From NCBI GenBank assembly GCA_030640325.1, contig DAOWJM010000025.1, positions 1-9,944 on the forward strand: a DNA stretch of 9,944 nucleotides, written 5' to 3'. The position numbers were made by a program, and so were the translations under genes. This DNA is from Dehalococcoidia bacterium. GTDB lineage: Bacteria > Chloroflexota > Dehalococcoidia > Dehalococcoidales > BS750m-G39. The notes under the pieces are model-generated. The model was not told the origin of the DNA, ran no database searches, and worked only from the letters and a program-made list of their open reading frames with translations. Each line of letters opens with the position of its first letter. The first letter of the stretch is position 1. Below, in pieces: positions 1-6,475 of this stretch.

Positions 1-397
1 CCTTATATCACGCCTCAGACTACCAAAGTCCTTGGCTCAGAATCTCAGGGATACTATCACCCTCAAGGGCAAAATCCGGTCGCTGGCGACCCCCGGGCTC
101 TCCCCAAGCGGTATTTATCGCCTCCTTGAGGCTTATTCCCCTCCAGCCATGGTGGCAAATTCCTTAGCCACTGAATCCCCGGCGGCTAGCCAGAATATAC
201 ACCTATACCTCACCAGACTAAAATATATTGAGATATCGCTTACTGGTGATGATTTAATGCGATTGGGCGTAGCCCCCGGTCCTCATATCAGAGAGATAAT
301 AGAGCTGCTACACCAGGCTAGACTGGATGGGAAGATAACCTCCAAACAGGATGAGGTGGACTTGGTTAAGGGGTGGCTAGCGGCAAGACAAGGGTGA
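1..397 (+). CDS. cca: CCA tRNA nucleotidyltransferase, C-terminal part (5' truncated by window edge)
   Basis: This reading frame is open from the first bases of the window (codon phase starting at base 2) to a TGA at 395-397, so it is the last ~131 residues of a longer protein. The tail LTGDDLMRLGVAPGPHIREI, followed by a helix ending DGKITSKQDEVDLVKGWL, is the typical C-terminal RNA-binding/body helix region of class II CCA-adding enzymes. These repair or build the 3' CCA end of tRNAs in the cytoplasm. The catalytic head domain would lie upstream and is not visible. An internal TTG at 32 could be mistaken for a start, but the frame continues upstream without a stop. The gene converges on plsY with only 9 nt between stop codons and no terminator hairpin in the gap. 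Family assignment is by remembered similarity of the C-terminal motif; a poly(A) polymerase paralogue is the alternative. Confidence 0.72.
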   Translation, partial: LISRLRLPKSLAQNLRDTITLKGKIRSLATPGLSPSGIYRLLEAYSPPAMVANSLATESPAASQNIHLYLTRLKYIEISLTGDDLMRLGVAPGPHIREIIELLHQARLDGKITSKQDEVDLVKGWLAARQG

Positions 398-406
398 GCT
401 TGTTAT

Positions 407-1036
407 CTACCTTCTTCTCTGCCACGGCTTATACTGCCTATCAATGATAAGGTCTTTCTTACTGCCGACCCTAGCTACGTCTGTCCTGAGCCTGGGTATC
501 ATCTTCAAACCGCAAAACAGGGGAAGTGCTATGGAATAGACAATGATGCTGACCTCCCCTCCAAATAGCCAGATAATCAAGGGGAGGAAGACTAACCCAA
601 CGCCCGCCCCCAGTCTCATATTGCTGGTAACCAGGACAACTATCACTATTATGGCGAAGCTAATGGCAAACTCAATGGGGACCAGGGCGAGGAGCACACC
701 CAGGGTAGTAGCCAATCCCTGCCCTCCCTTAAACCTGAGCCAAACCGGCCAGTTATGCCCCACCACCGCAGTCAAGCCAACAATGAACACAAAGAGCAAG
801 GGGAGACCCAGCCACTGGGCAACGAGCACTGCGAGCAAGCCTTTAGCCATATCGGCAAGGAGAACGGCAAAGCCAGCAACAGTCCCTATCTCCCGCATGG
901 TATTCAATGCACCCATATTCCCACCACCTAGCTGCCGGATATCCACCCCCTTTACCAAACGACCGGCAATATAGGCACAGGGGATAGAACCCAGGAGATA
1001 ACCAATAGCGATGGCAATGATTATGCTTCCTACCAC
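407..1036 (-). CDS. plsY: Acyl-phosphate:glycerol-3-phosphate acyltransferase PlsY
   Basis: Integral membrane enzyme that moves an acyl group from acyl-phosphate (made by PlsX) to glycerol-3-phosphate, giving lysophosphatidic acid, the first step of phospholipid synthesis. The 209-residue length is normal for the family. About five hydrophobic segments are visible: 2-24, 53-72, 78-96, 107-136 and 145-176. Motif 1 is GGGNMGALNTMR (37-48), matching the family's SGNxGATNxxR. Motif 2 is GHNWPVWLRFKGGQGLAT (93-110), with Gln where most members have Lys in KGGK. The start is GTG, preceded by an AGGGGG ribosome site at 5-nt spacing. It is the last gene of the dehydrogenase-rsmA-ispE-plsY run, 38 nt after ispE, and ends tail-to-tail with cca. 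Function is confident; the small motif changes probably reflect lineage. Confidence 0.93.
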   Translation of the reverse strand: MVGSIIIAIAIGYLLGSIPCAYIAGRLVKGVDIRQLGGGNMGALNTMREIGTVAGFAVLLADMAKGLLAVLVAQWLGLPLLFVFIVGLTAVVGHNWPVWLRFKGGQGLATTLGVLLALVPIEFAISFAIIVIVVLVTSNMRLGAGVGLVFLPLIIWLFGGEVSIIVYSIALPLFCGLKMIPRLRTDVARVGSKKDLIIDRQYKPWQRRR

Positions 1037-1074
1037 TTCAACCCCCTAATTATATTCTATCCCAAATACGTTGT

Positions 1075-1938
1075 TCATTCTACCGGTTTTATAGTAGCCG
1101 AGGTATCAGTTAGATAAGATTCCAAGCCTTGTTGCTGGAGATACTTATATAGCCTCTCAGCCTGAGCCCTATCCTCTACCAAGGTGAATAGCGCTGGTCC
1201 AGAGCCAGCTAAATGAACATCGCTGGCTCCAGCCCTCAAAAATTGCTCCCGATACTCCCCCAGCCCGGTAAAGTTATCCAGGGCGACATCATCAAATACA
1301 TTAAACAGCATAGATGATGTTACCTCACCACTAGTAAGCCCCCTTACCAATCTATCAGTGATTTGCCCCTGGGTATAGTGTTTGGGTTTTAGGCTGGCGT
1401 AAAGTCGCTTTGTCTTTCCCGGCATCCTGGGCACAGGAGGCATGAGCAGGACAACCCACCTGTGGGGCAATGAAGGTAATGGCGTTACCCTCTCACCTTT
1501 ACCCTCGACCAATGCCGTGCCACCATAGAGAAAGAAAGCCACATCTGAACCCAACCTTGGCGCCAGCTCAACCAATTCCGGCAGCGATAAACCTAATTGC
1601 CAGAGCCTGTTTAGCCCATATAAGATGGCTGCGGCGTCACTGCTATCCCCACCCAGCCCCGAGACCAAAGGGATACGCTTGCTGATTTCTATCCTTGCCC
1701 CCTTAGAGCATCCAGTAGCCTGCTGAAGCAAAGCGGTTGCCTTAGATACCAGACTCTCCTCCAGAATCAGGTCAGGGTCATCACAGCCGAACTCGATATT
1801 ATGGCTCAAACGGAAAAGAAGGCTATCACACAGATTTATGGTCTGGATAACACTGCGGATTTCATGAAAGCCATCGGGGCGCTGGCGCAAAACCTCAAGG
1901 GTCAGATTAATCTTTGCCGGCGCCAGAAGGGTCAGCAT
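1075..1938 (-). CDS. ispE: 4-diphosphocytidyl-2-C-methyl-D-erythritol kinase
   Basis: GHMP-superfamily kinase that phosphorylates the 2-hydroxyl of CDP-methylerythritol with ATP, in the non-mevalonate (MEP) route to isoprenoids. The 287 residues match the usual length. The N-terminal PAKINL motif (7-12) carries Lys9. The glycine-rich ATP loop is GLGGDSSDAA (94-103), a variant of the common GLGGGSSNAA. LGSDVAFF (129-136) carries the catalytic Asp132, and the C-terminal LAGSGPALFTL is the third GHMP motif. The ATG at 1938 lies 1 nt after the rsmA stop and has an AGGGGA-type ribosome site inside the end of rsmA, so translation is probably coupled. Its presence implies that the organism uses the MEP pathway. 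The rsmA-ispE pairing is a common bacterial arrangement. Confidence 0.96.
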   Translation of the reverse strand: MLTLLAPAKINLTLEVLRQRPDGFHEIRSVIQTINLCDSLLFRLSHNIEFGCDDPDLILEESLVSKATALLQQATGCSKGARIEISKRIPLVSGLGGDSSDAAAILYGLNRLWQLGLSLPELVELAPRLGSDVAFFLYGGTALVEGKGERVTPLPSLPHRWVVLLMPPVPRMPGKTKRLYASLKPKHYTQGQITDRLVRGLTSGEVTSSMLFNVFDDVALDNFTGLGEYREQFLRAGASDVHLAGSGPALFTLVEDRAQAERLYKYLQQQGLESYLTDTSATIKPVE

Positions 1939-1939
1939 G

Positions 1940-2851
1940 CTATTCTTTCCCCTTTAATCGGGTAAAAACTCGCCACAGTCGTGCCCACTCCCCAAGGGTC
2001 AGGGTCTCAGCCCGCCTCTGTGAGGCTATATTTGCCCTTTCCAATAGGGGTAAAACCTCGCCCTTTGCTCGTCCCAGACCTTGAGCTAGAGAATTGCCAA
2101 TCTGCTTACGGGGAGCGGTGAAACCAGCCCGTACCAGACTAAAAAAGCTGTCTTCGTCATCTACCGCCACCGCTGGCTGAGGATACAGGTTGATTCGTAG
2201 TATAGCCGAATCAACCTCCGGAGCAGGATAAAAGCATTGAGCCGGGACATAGCTGATTATTCTGGGTTCCCCGTAGAGCTGAACGCTAACACTGAGCAGG
2301 CTCATCTGACCGGGCTTAGCCACAATCGCCTCAGCCACCTCCTTTTGCACCATCACTATCATAGTTTGAGGCTTAGCTGAAGCCTCAAGAAAATGGCGCA
2401 GGACGGGAGAAGTAATATAGTAGGGGAGGTTAGCCACAACCTTATAGCTATTTATAGCCTGAGGGAATCTCGCCTTTGGCTGGTTCAACAAAGCTTCTGG
2501 CTCAATCTTAAGCACATCGTCATTGATGATAGTAACATTATCAAAAGGAGCCAAGGTTTGCCGTAACAAGGCAGCCAGTTTGTCATCCAGCTCAATGGCA
2601 ATTACCCAGCCGGCTTGCCTGGCTAGCTCCTTGGTCAGGACGCCTAAGCCAGGACCAACTTCCACAATAACATCGGCAGGGGTGAGCTCCGCTGCCGATG
2701 CGATAAGCTGGAGCACCTCCCCATCAACAAGGAAATGCTGCCCCAGCCCCTTTCTCGCCCGAAGGTCAAAGTGCCGCAGTAACCTTTTGGTTTGAGCCAA
2801 GAGTGAGCCGCTCTTCAGGTTATACCTTTTATCAGCCACCTTTACCCTCAT
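1940..2851 (-). CDS. rsmA: 16S rRNA (adenine1518-N6/adenine1519-N6)-dimethyltransferase
   Basis: KsgA/RsmA dimethylates two adjacent adenines in the 3' terminal helix of 16S rRNA using S-adenosylmethionine, late in 30S assembly. The 303-residue protein shows KGLGQHFL (34-41), the SAM-binding motif I EVGPGLGVLT (64-73), the acidic residue after strand 2 (IELDD, 86-90) and the catalytic NLPYYI (141-146). The C-terminal domain contains the APRKQIGNSL element. The ATG at 2851 immediately follows the TAG of the upstream dehydrogenase with no gap. The first ~20 residues before LLAQTKRLL are weakly conserved, so a slightly later start such as a TTG cannot be excluded. The following ispE begins 1 nt after its stop. 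Confidence 0.96.
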   Translation of the reverse strand: MRVKVADKRYNLKSGSLLAQTKRLLRHFDLRARKGLGQHFLVDGEVLQLIASAAELTPADVIVEVGPGLGVLTKELARQAGWVIAIELDDKLAALLRQTLAPFDNVTIINDDVLKIEPEALLNQPKARFPQAINSYKVVANLPYYITSPVLRHFLEASAKPQTMIVMVQKEVAEAIVAKPGQMSLLSVSVQLYGEPRIISYVPAQCFYPAPEVDSAILRINLYPQPAVAVDDEDSFFSLVRAGFTAPRKQIGNSLAQGLGRAKGEVLPLLERANIASQRRAETLTLGEWARLWRVFTRLKGKE

Positions 2852-3646
2852 CTACGCCATAGCATAACCGCCGTCTACGCTAATGGCTTGCCCTGTTATC
2901 CAGCCAGCAGCATCTGAAGCCAGAAATACCACAGCATTGGCTACATCCTCCGCCTTGCCCAATCGGCGCAGAGGATAGGCTTTAGCCATCTTCTCTTTTA
3001 CCTCGGGGGTCATCTTGTAAAACAAACCGCCGCTACGCCACATACTTTCTGAGCCTATCTCTTCCTCACTGGCAGGAGGAACTGTCCCCAAACAAAGCAC
3101 ATTGATATTAACTCCGTAGCGCCCAACTTCCCTAGCCAGCGACTTGGAAAAGGCAATAACTGCTGCTTTGGCTCCAGCGTAAACGGCCTCTCTATACTCC
3201 CCAATCTTACCGGCATCGGAGGCGATGCTAATAATCTTGCCGCTCCTTTGAGCAATCATATGGTCAATCACAGCTCTAACGCAGTTAATCACACTCCAGT
3301 AGTTAGTATCTACCTCCTTCTCCCACTCCTCCCTAGATTTGTCAATGAACAGTCGGTCATATATCCACCCCACACAATTCACCAAGATATCCAGCCGCCC
3401 AAACTCATCCCGTGTCCTCTTCACCATCGCCTGGCACTGCTCGGGATTGGTTACATCTGTCTTTAGCACCAATACTTTGCCGCCTTGCTTCCTGGTTAAC
3501 TCAGCCGTCTTCTGTCCTTGCACCTCATCTATATCGGCAATCACTATATTTGAACCCTCCCTAGCAAAAGCCAGGACTATACCACGACCAACATTTGAGG
3601 CGCCACCGGTAATAATGACTGTTTTCCCTGCCAATCCAAGCTCCAT
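2852..3646 (-). CDS. Short-chain dehydrogenase/reductase, BadH-like (candidate 2-hydroxycyclohexanecarboxyl-CoA dehydrogenase)
   Basis: Classical SDR oxidoreductase of 264 residues. It has the nucleotide-binding TGGASNVGRG (13-22), an Asp at the end of strand 2 (IADID, Asp38) favouring NAD(H), and a modified NCVG (90-93) in place of the usual NNAG. The catalytic set is Asn115, Ser143, Tyr156 and Lys160 (YAGAK). The SDR C-terminal signature ITGQAISVDGG is present. The run IASDAGKIGE..EAVYAGAK..SKSLARE recalls BadH, the 2-hydroxycyclohexanecarboxyl-CoA dehydrogenase of Rhodopseudomonas. With had and oah a short distance upstream, an alicyclic acyl-CoA substrate is plausible, but SDR specificity cannot be read from sequence. 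The ATG at 3646 is chosen; AGGAGG lies 12 nt upstream. An in-frame TTG at 3655 would sit only 3 nt from that AGGAGG. The gene is directly followed by rsmA. Confidence 0.85.
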   Translation of the reverse strand: MELGLAGKTVIITGGASNVGRGIVLAFAREGSNIVIADIDEVQGQKTAELTRKQGGKVLVLKTDVTNPEQCQAMVKRTRDEFGRLDILVNCVGWIYDRLFIDKSREEWEKEVDTNYWSVINCVRAVIDHMIAQRSGKIISIASDAGKIGEYREAVYAGAKAAVIAFSKSLAREVGRYGVNINVLCLGTVPPASEEEIGSESMWRSGGLFYKMTPEVKEKMAKAYPLRRLGKAEDVANAVVFLASDAAGWITGQAISVDGGYAMA

Positions 3647-3678
3647 TAAGGGCAACCACCTCCTGTCAACAATAAGCT

Positions 3679-3952
3679 TTGAGGTCGTGCACCCGCCCTC
3701 GACCCCGCCTCATAGCTTGCTTGAGCCAGCCAGCTCCAACCAGGTAGCCCTACGGCACCCAGGGCTTCTATTTACCGCTGCTTCCTCTCAGACCTGACGG
3801 GGTTCATAGGGCTCTGCCGCGTAGGACCCAGCCTTCAACGCCACTTAGTCCAAGTAGTCCCACCAGACAAAGGCCTCAAGCAGGAATTCGACCCCGCTAT
3901 AGCGGATTGCGAGTTCAGGGCACCGCTAGCTCCCCGTCTAGCACGACCTCAA
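3679..3952 (-). ncRNA. ffs: Signal recognition particle RNA, large bacterial (Bacillus) type with Alu domain
   Basis: The 4.5S-like core is plain on the minus strand: GTCAGG (3798-3793), a GAGA GNRA tetraloop (3789-3786), then GGAAGCAGC (3785-3777). These are the helix 8 elements that bind Ffh and the receptor FtsY. The two ends close the molecule: 12 bases at 3952-3941 are the exact reverse complement of 3690-3679, giving a long terminal helix. The 5' half contains GCGGTGCCCTGAA and the palindromic CCGCTATAGCGG (about 3895-3906), typical of the Alu domain of ~270-nt SRP RNAs. The length of about 274 nt fits the large class found in Firmicutes, Actinobacteria and some Chloroflexota. The tetraloop is GAGA rather than the common GGAA. 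The exact ends are inferred from the closing helix and the promoter. Confidence 0.95.
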
Positions 3953-3956
3953 TGAA

Positions 3957-3985
3957 ATGCTAATCTGTGCCCACCGCTTTGTCAA
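3957..3985 (-). promoter_or_regulatory. Sigma-70-type promoter of the SRP RNA
   Basis: On the minus strand a perfect TTGACA (-35, 3985-3980) is followed after exactly 17 nt by TAGCAT (-10, 3962-3957, 4 of 6 consensus bases). The expected start is about 3950-3952, which coincides with the 5' base of the RNA's closing helix. The strong -35 and optimal spacing suit an abundant stable RNA. No terminator lies between this RNA and the downstream dehydrogenase gene, so this may also be the main promoter of the dehydrogenase-rsmA-ispE-plsY block. Confidence 0.75.
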
Positions 3986-3989
3986 GCTA

Positions 3990-4026
3990 AATATAGAAAG
4001 CCCGGGTAAGCCGGGCTTTCTATATT
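3990..4026 (-). terminator. Intrinsic terminator ending the had-oah transcript
   Basis: A perfect 16-bp inverted repeat (arms 3990-4005 and 4011-4026) encloses a 5-nt loop. The G+C-rich inner part (AAGCCCGG/CCGGGCTT) is flanked by A/T-only ends, so the 3' arm carries its own T-rich tail on the minus strand (TTTCTATATTT). It lies 17 nt beyond the oah stop codon. The -35 of the SRP RNA promoter starts 5 nt downstream of it. It therefore insulates the aromatic-pathway unit from the SRP promoter. The outer A/T symmetry could make it work in both directions, but nothing transcribes toward it from the other side. Confidence 0.88.
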
Positions 4027-4042
4027 AACCACCAAAGATGAC

Positions 4043-5191
4043 TTATTGCTGCTTGGGTTTGGGCATAACCGCTTCAAACATCTCCTCGTCGTAGGGATGA
4101 CCCTTAGCCAGCATCTGCCGTAGCTTTATGACATCAATGTCGGTGCTACCGGTTACCTTCTTGGTATTGAAGGCGCTCATACCCATATCAAACTCCCCAT
4201 ATGCCCCGGCATTGGCTGCCCACCACCAGATTATCTCCGCCTTGGTTCTCTCATAGGCTATCTTCTTCTGTGCTCTTAGCAAGCTATATGACACGGCAAC
4301 CTGCTGGGGGTATAGGTTGGCAAATGTCCAAGCTATGTCCATGCATGCCTTATCCAGCAACGAAAAATCCTTGGGCAATGACCTAGCCAATTCCCTGGCT
4401 TTCTTTCTCTCTTCGCCGGGCTTGAACTCACCATAGACAATCTCACCATTCTCAACCCACTTATCGGTGGTGACCTCTGGATTTCGAATGAACTTGCCAT
4501 CCTGCTTGAGAACTGGCACTACCTTATAGATATAGTTCTTACGGAACATCTTGTAAGCGCTCCACTGCTCGCAGGAGACGGCGTTCCACATGGCATCCTC
4601 CATGGTCATTACCACCGATTTGAACTGACAGGCACCGCCCATAGCTGTTGAACCATGAAGCGGTCCTACCTGACCAAAGGTAGCGGTATCAGCAGCAATA
4701 CTTAAATCACAGACGCCGCTTATCTCCTCACCACCACCGATGCTCATGCCATTTACCCGACGGATGAAAGGTTTGGGTGAGGTCCACACCTCATCAAAGA
4801 CACGCCAATAAACACTCATGTATTCCTGGCAGTCCATTGGTCTCATAACATAATGCTCGGAATACTCCACTACATTACCGCCGGTGCACAAAGCCCTGTC
4901 TCCAGCGCCAGTGAAGATAACAGCTACCACACTCGGGTCATGGGAAGCCTTTTCAAAAGCAACAGCGGTGGCAGCGAGCATATCCAAGGTATAAGAATTA
5001 TACTGTGCTGGATTGTCCAGGGTAACCCAGGCAACATAAAGGTCCTTTACCTCGTTGCCATCGGGGGCAAGCAGTGGTTTCAGTTCATAGGTGGTGCGGG
5101 GTGGCTCCGTCCGTTGAAGACGCTCGTCACTGGTAATCCGATGATTAAAAATCTCATCCTTTGGTGCTCTTGGTACCCAATCTAAAGCCAT
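4043..5191 (-). CDS. oah: 6-oxocyclohex-1-ene-1-carbonyl-CoA hydrolase (BamA/Oah)
   Basis: Crotonase-superfamily ring-opening hydrolase of anaerobic aromatic breakdown. It adds water to 6-oxocyclohex-1-ene-1-carbonyl-CoA and cleaves the ring to 3-hydroxypimelyl-CoA. The 382 residues match the ~380 of the family, longer than ordinary enoyl-CoA hydratases. Crotonase features seen are the oxyanion-hole segment ALCTGGN (100-106) and RVNGMSIGGGEEI (145-157). BamA-like hallmarks are FGQVGPLHGS (172-181), EQWSAYKMFR (208-217), YIYKVVPVLKQDGKFI (220-235), NGEIVYGE (248-255) and the C-terminal IDVIKLRQMLAKGHPYDE (352-369). Residues 181-190 (STAMGGACQF) differ from the SAPDGGSTDF I recall for this position in proteobacterial members. 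An AAAGGAG ribosome site lies 10 nt before the ATG. The gene follows had by 28 nt and ends at a strong terminator. No benzoyl-CoA reductase or dienoyl-CoA hydratase is in the window. Confidence 0.9.
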   Translation of the reverse strand: MALDWVPRAPKDEIFNHRITSDERLQRTEPPRTTYELKPLLAPDGNEVKDLYVAWVTLDNPAQYNSYTLDMLAATAVAFEKASHDPSVVAVIFTGAGDRALCTGGNVVEYSEHYVMRPMDCQEYMSVYWRVFDEVWTSPKPFIRRVNGMSIGGGEEISGVCDLSIAADTATFGQVGPLHGSTAMGGACQFKSVVMTMEDAMWNAVSCEQWSAYKMFRKNYIYKVVPVLKQDGKFIRNPEVTTDKWVENGEIVYGEFKPGEERKKARELARSLPKDFSLLDKACMDIAWTFANLYPQQVAVSYSLLRAQKKIAYERTKAEIIWWWAANAGAYGEFDMGMSAFNTKKVTGSTDIDVIKLRQMLAKGHPYDEEMFEAVMPKPKQQ

Positions 5192-5219
5192 TTTTTAATA
5201 TCTCCTTTTTGATTTAAAT

Positions 5220-6293
5220 TCAGAAATCAGGGGTTAATACTATCCTCTTCATCAAGCTGGCAGCGTGAGCTTCCTCATATGCTTGCTTTATCTGGCTCAT
5301 AGGTCTGGTCTCAACAAAGGGCTCTATCTGTATCTTGCCATCCAAAACCATCTTCAGAACCTCAGGATAGTACTTAGGCAGACAGCCCCATGAGCCCATA
5401 ATATCGGCGTCAAATGCCATCAATCTGGAAAGGGCATATTCGTTCTTCTGCATACCAAAGCCACATATCACCAGTTTGCCGATGAATGATAGTAGCTCCA
5501 GGGCGATTGCCTGACCAGCCGCGGTGCCAGTCCACTCAAAAATCTCCCAACCGTAGTTTGTGGGCAGCCCCTTCTCCTTACAATAACTGCGAAATTCATC
5601 CCTGATATCCCTAGGGCTCTTATCCACCGAGCTGATAATATGGGTAGCTCCAAAGTCCAGGGCTCTCTTCAGCTTCTCCGGGTTTCGGGCAATACCAATA
5701 ACCTCTTTGGCACCTAATGCAGAACAAGTTTGAGTGGCATATACACCAAGACCGCCGGTAACCCCGACAATGATGGTTAAATCCCCGGGTTTAACCTCAG
5801 CCCTCATTGCCGCCTGATATGGTGAGGTTACCGCATCGGCAATCACTGCGAAATGCGAAAGGTCTATCCCCTTCCTATCCGGAATCTGACACAAATCTTG
5901 GGCAGGGACGACAATATGGCTGGAAAAACCGCCGTAAATCCCCATGCTATTCCCCGGCATCTTCTGTGCCAGGCAGCGGTTGCCTCTACCGGCAGCACAA
6001 ATGGGACAATTATTACACGGCATCACCGCCGGTATAATCACCTCCTTGCCCAGCCACCTATCATCACCAGCTATTACGGTGCCACTGATTTCATGCCCCA
6101 GGGTAAGCGGTGGTTTGTTTACCGTGGGCACGCCATCATAAAAATAGCCCAGGTCGGTATGACATACACCACAGCCAGCAATTTCAACTAACACCTCACC
6201 GGGGTTTAGCTCAGGGACATCAACGCTGGTTCTAGCCAGTTTGCCCGGCTCTACCATCTGCCAGGTTTCAATTTTGTCAGGTATTTTTACCAT
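5220..6293 (-). CDS. had: 6-hydroxycyclohex-1-ene-1-carbonyl-CoA dehydrogenase
   Basis: Zinc-dependent medium-chain alcohol dehydrogenase. In the Thauera-type benzoyl-CoA pathway this family oxidises 6-hydroxycyclohex-1-ene-1-carbonyl-CoA with NAD+, supplying the substrate of Oah encoded next. The 357-residue chain shows catalytic-zinc ligands Cys44 (CGVCHTD) and His67-Glu68 (GHE), with Asp153 a likely third ligand. Structural-zinc cysteines are Cys93, 96, 99 and 107. The Rossmann loop is GVTGGLG (177-183). The opening KIETWQMVEPGKL and the stretch ADAVTSPYQAAMRA fit the Had family. Adjacency to oah makes this the preferred reading over a generic alcohol dehydrogenase. The ATG at 6293 has AAGG almost touching it and GAGGAG about 11 nt upstream. 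A promoter candidate lies about 120 nt before it. Confidence 0.88.
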   Translation of the reverse strand: MVKIPDKIETWQMVEPGKLARTSVDVPELNPGEVLVEIAGCGVCHTDLGYFYDGVPTVNKPPLTLGHEISGTVIAGDDRWLGKEVIIPAVMPCNNCPICAAGRGNRCLAQKMPGNSMGIYGGFSSHIVVPAQDLCQIPDRKGIDLSHFAVIADAVTSPYQAAMRAEVKPGDLTIIVGVTGGLGVYATQTCSALGAKEVIGIARNPEKLKRALDFGATHIISSVDKSPRDIRDEFRSYCKEKGLPTNYGWEIFEWTGTAAGQAIALELLSFIGKLVICGFGMQKNEYALSRLMAFDADIMGSWGCLPKYYPEVLKMVLDGKIQIEPFVETRPMSQIKQAYEEAHAASLMKRIVLTPDF

Positions 6294-6367
6294 ATCCTTT
6301 TTCTCCTCACTCTACAATCTGTTAATAAATCCGAGGGGCAAAACTCAACCCTTTGTTTTTGGTTCAT
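6287..6367 (-). CDS. Possible 26-residue leader ORF overlapping the had start
   Basis: In the had 5' region the minus strand carries an ATG at 6367 directly attached to GAGGAGGTG, a near-perfect match to the 16S anti-Shine-Dalgarno complement. It opens a 26-codon frame (MNQKQRVEFC..RRKRIW) whose TAA overlaps codon 2 of had. The overlap would allow coupling or attenuation-like control. Against it, the Shine-Dalgarno is only 2 nt from the ATG, closer than is normal for initiation, and the peptide resembles nothing I know. It may be a relic ribosome site of a lost gene. Confidence 0.22.
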   Translation of the reverse strand: MNQKQRVEFCPSDLLTDCRVRRKRIW

Positions 6368-6420
6368 CACCTCCTCACTAGGAATTTTCATGAGCTACGA
6401 TTCGGGCAATCCAAGTAGTA

Positions 6421-6450
6421 AGTTTATCGCCTGAGCCCGCCTCATGTCAA
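6421..6450 (-). promoter_or_regulatory. Candidate sigma-70 promoter for had-oah
   Basis: The minus strand reads TTGACA (6450-6445), an 18-nt spacer, then TAAACT (6426-6421). The -35 is perfect; the -10 matches 4 of 6 bases. It lies just beyond the stop of the metallophosphoesterase gene, in the only gap able to hold a had promoter. It predicts an untranslated leader of about 120 nt, long enough for regulation. The element was identified by eye only. Confidence 0.5.
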
Positions 6451-6475
6451 TAATAAAGGGTGTGGCTTAACTCAG

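Noticed and set aside
543..974. 143-codon open frame on the + strand opposite plsY
   Set aside because: It is the antisense shadow of a clearly conserved plsY, has no ribosome site and gives a low-complexity S/T/P-rich product.
3647..3655. TTG at 3655 as start of the dehydrogenase
   Set aside because: It would be only 3 nt from AGGAGG, and SDRs of this type usually begin near the MELGL-type opening, so the ATG at 3646 is preferred; not excluded.
3339..3797. 152-codon + strand frame across the dehydrogenase start and SRP RNA
   Set aside because: It lies antisense to a conserved SDR and runs into a structural RNA; no family resemblance.
3679..3952. tRNA, tmRNA or riboswitch as explanation for the conserved noncoding block
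   Set aside because: The GTCAGG...GGAAGCAGC core and perfectly paired ends identify SRP RNA; no anticodon arm, tag frame or ligand-domain core is present.
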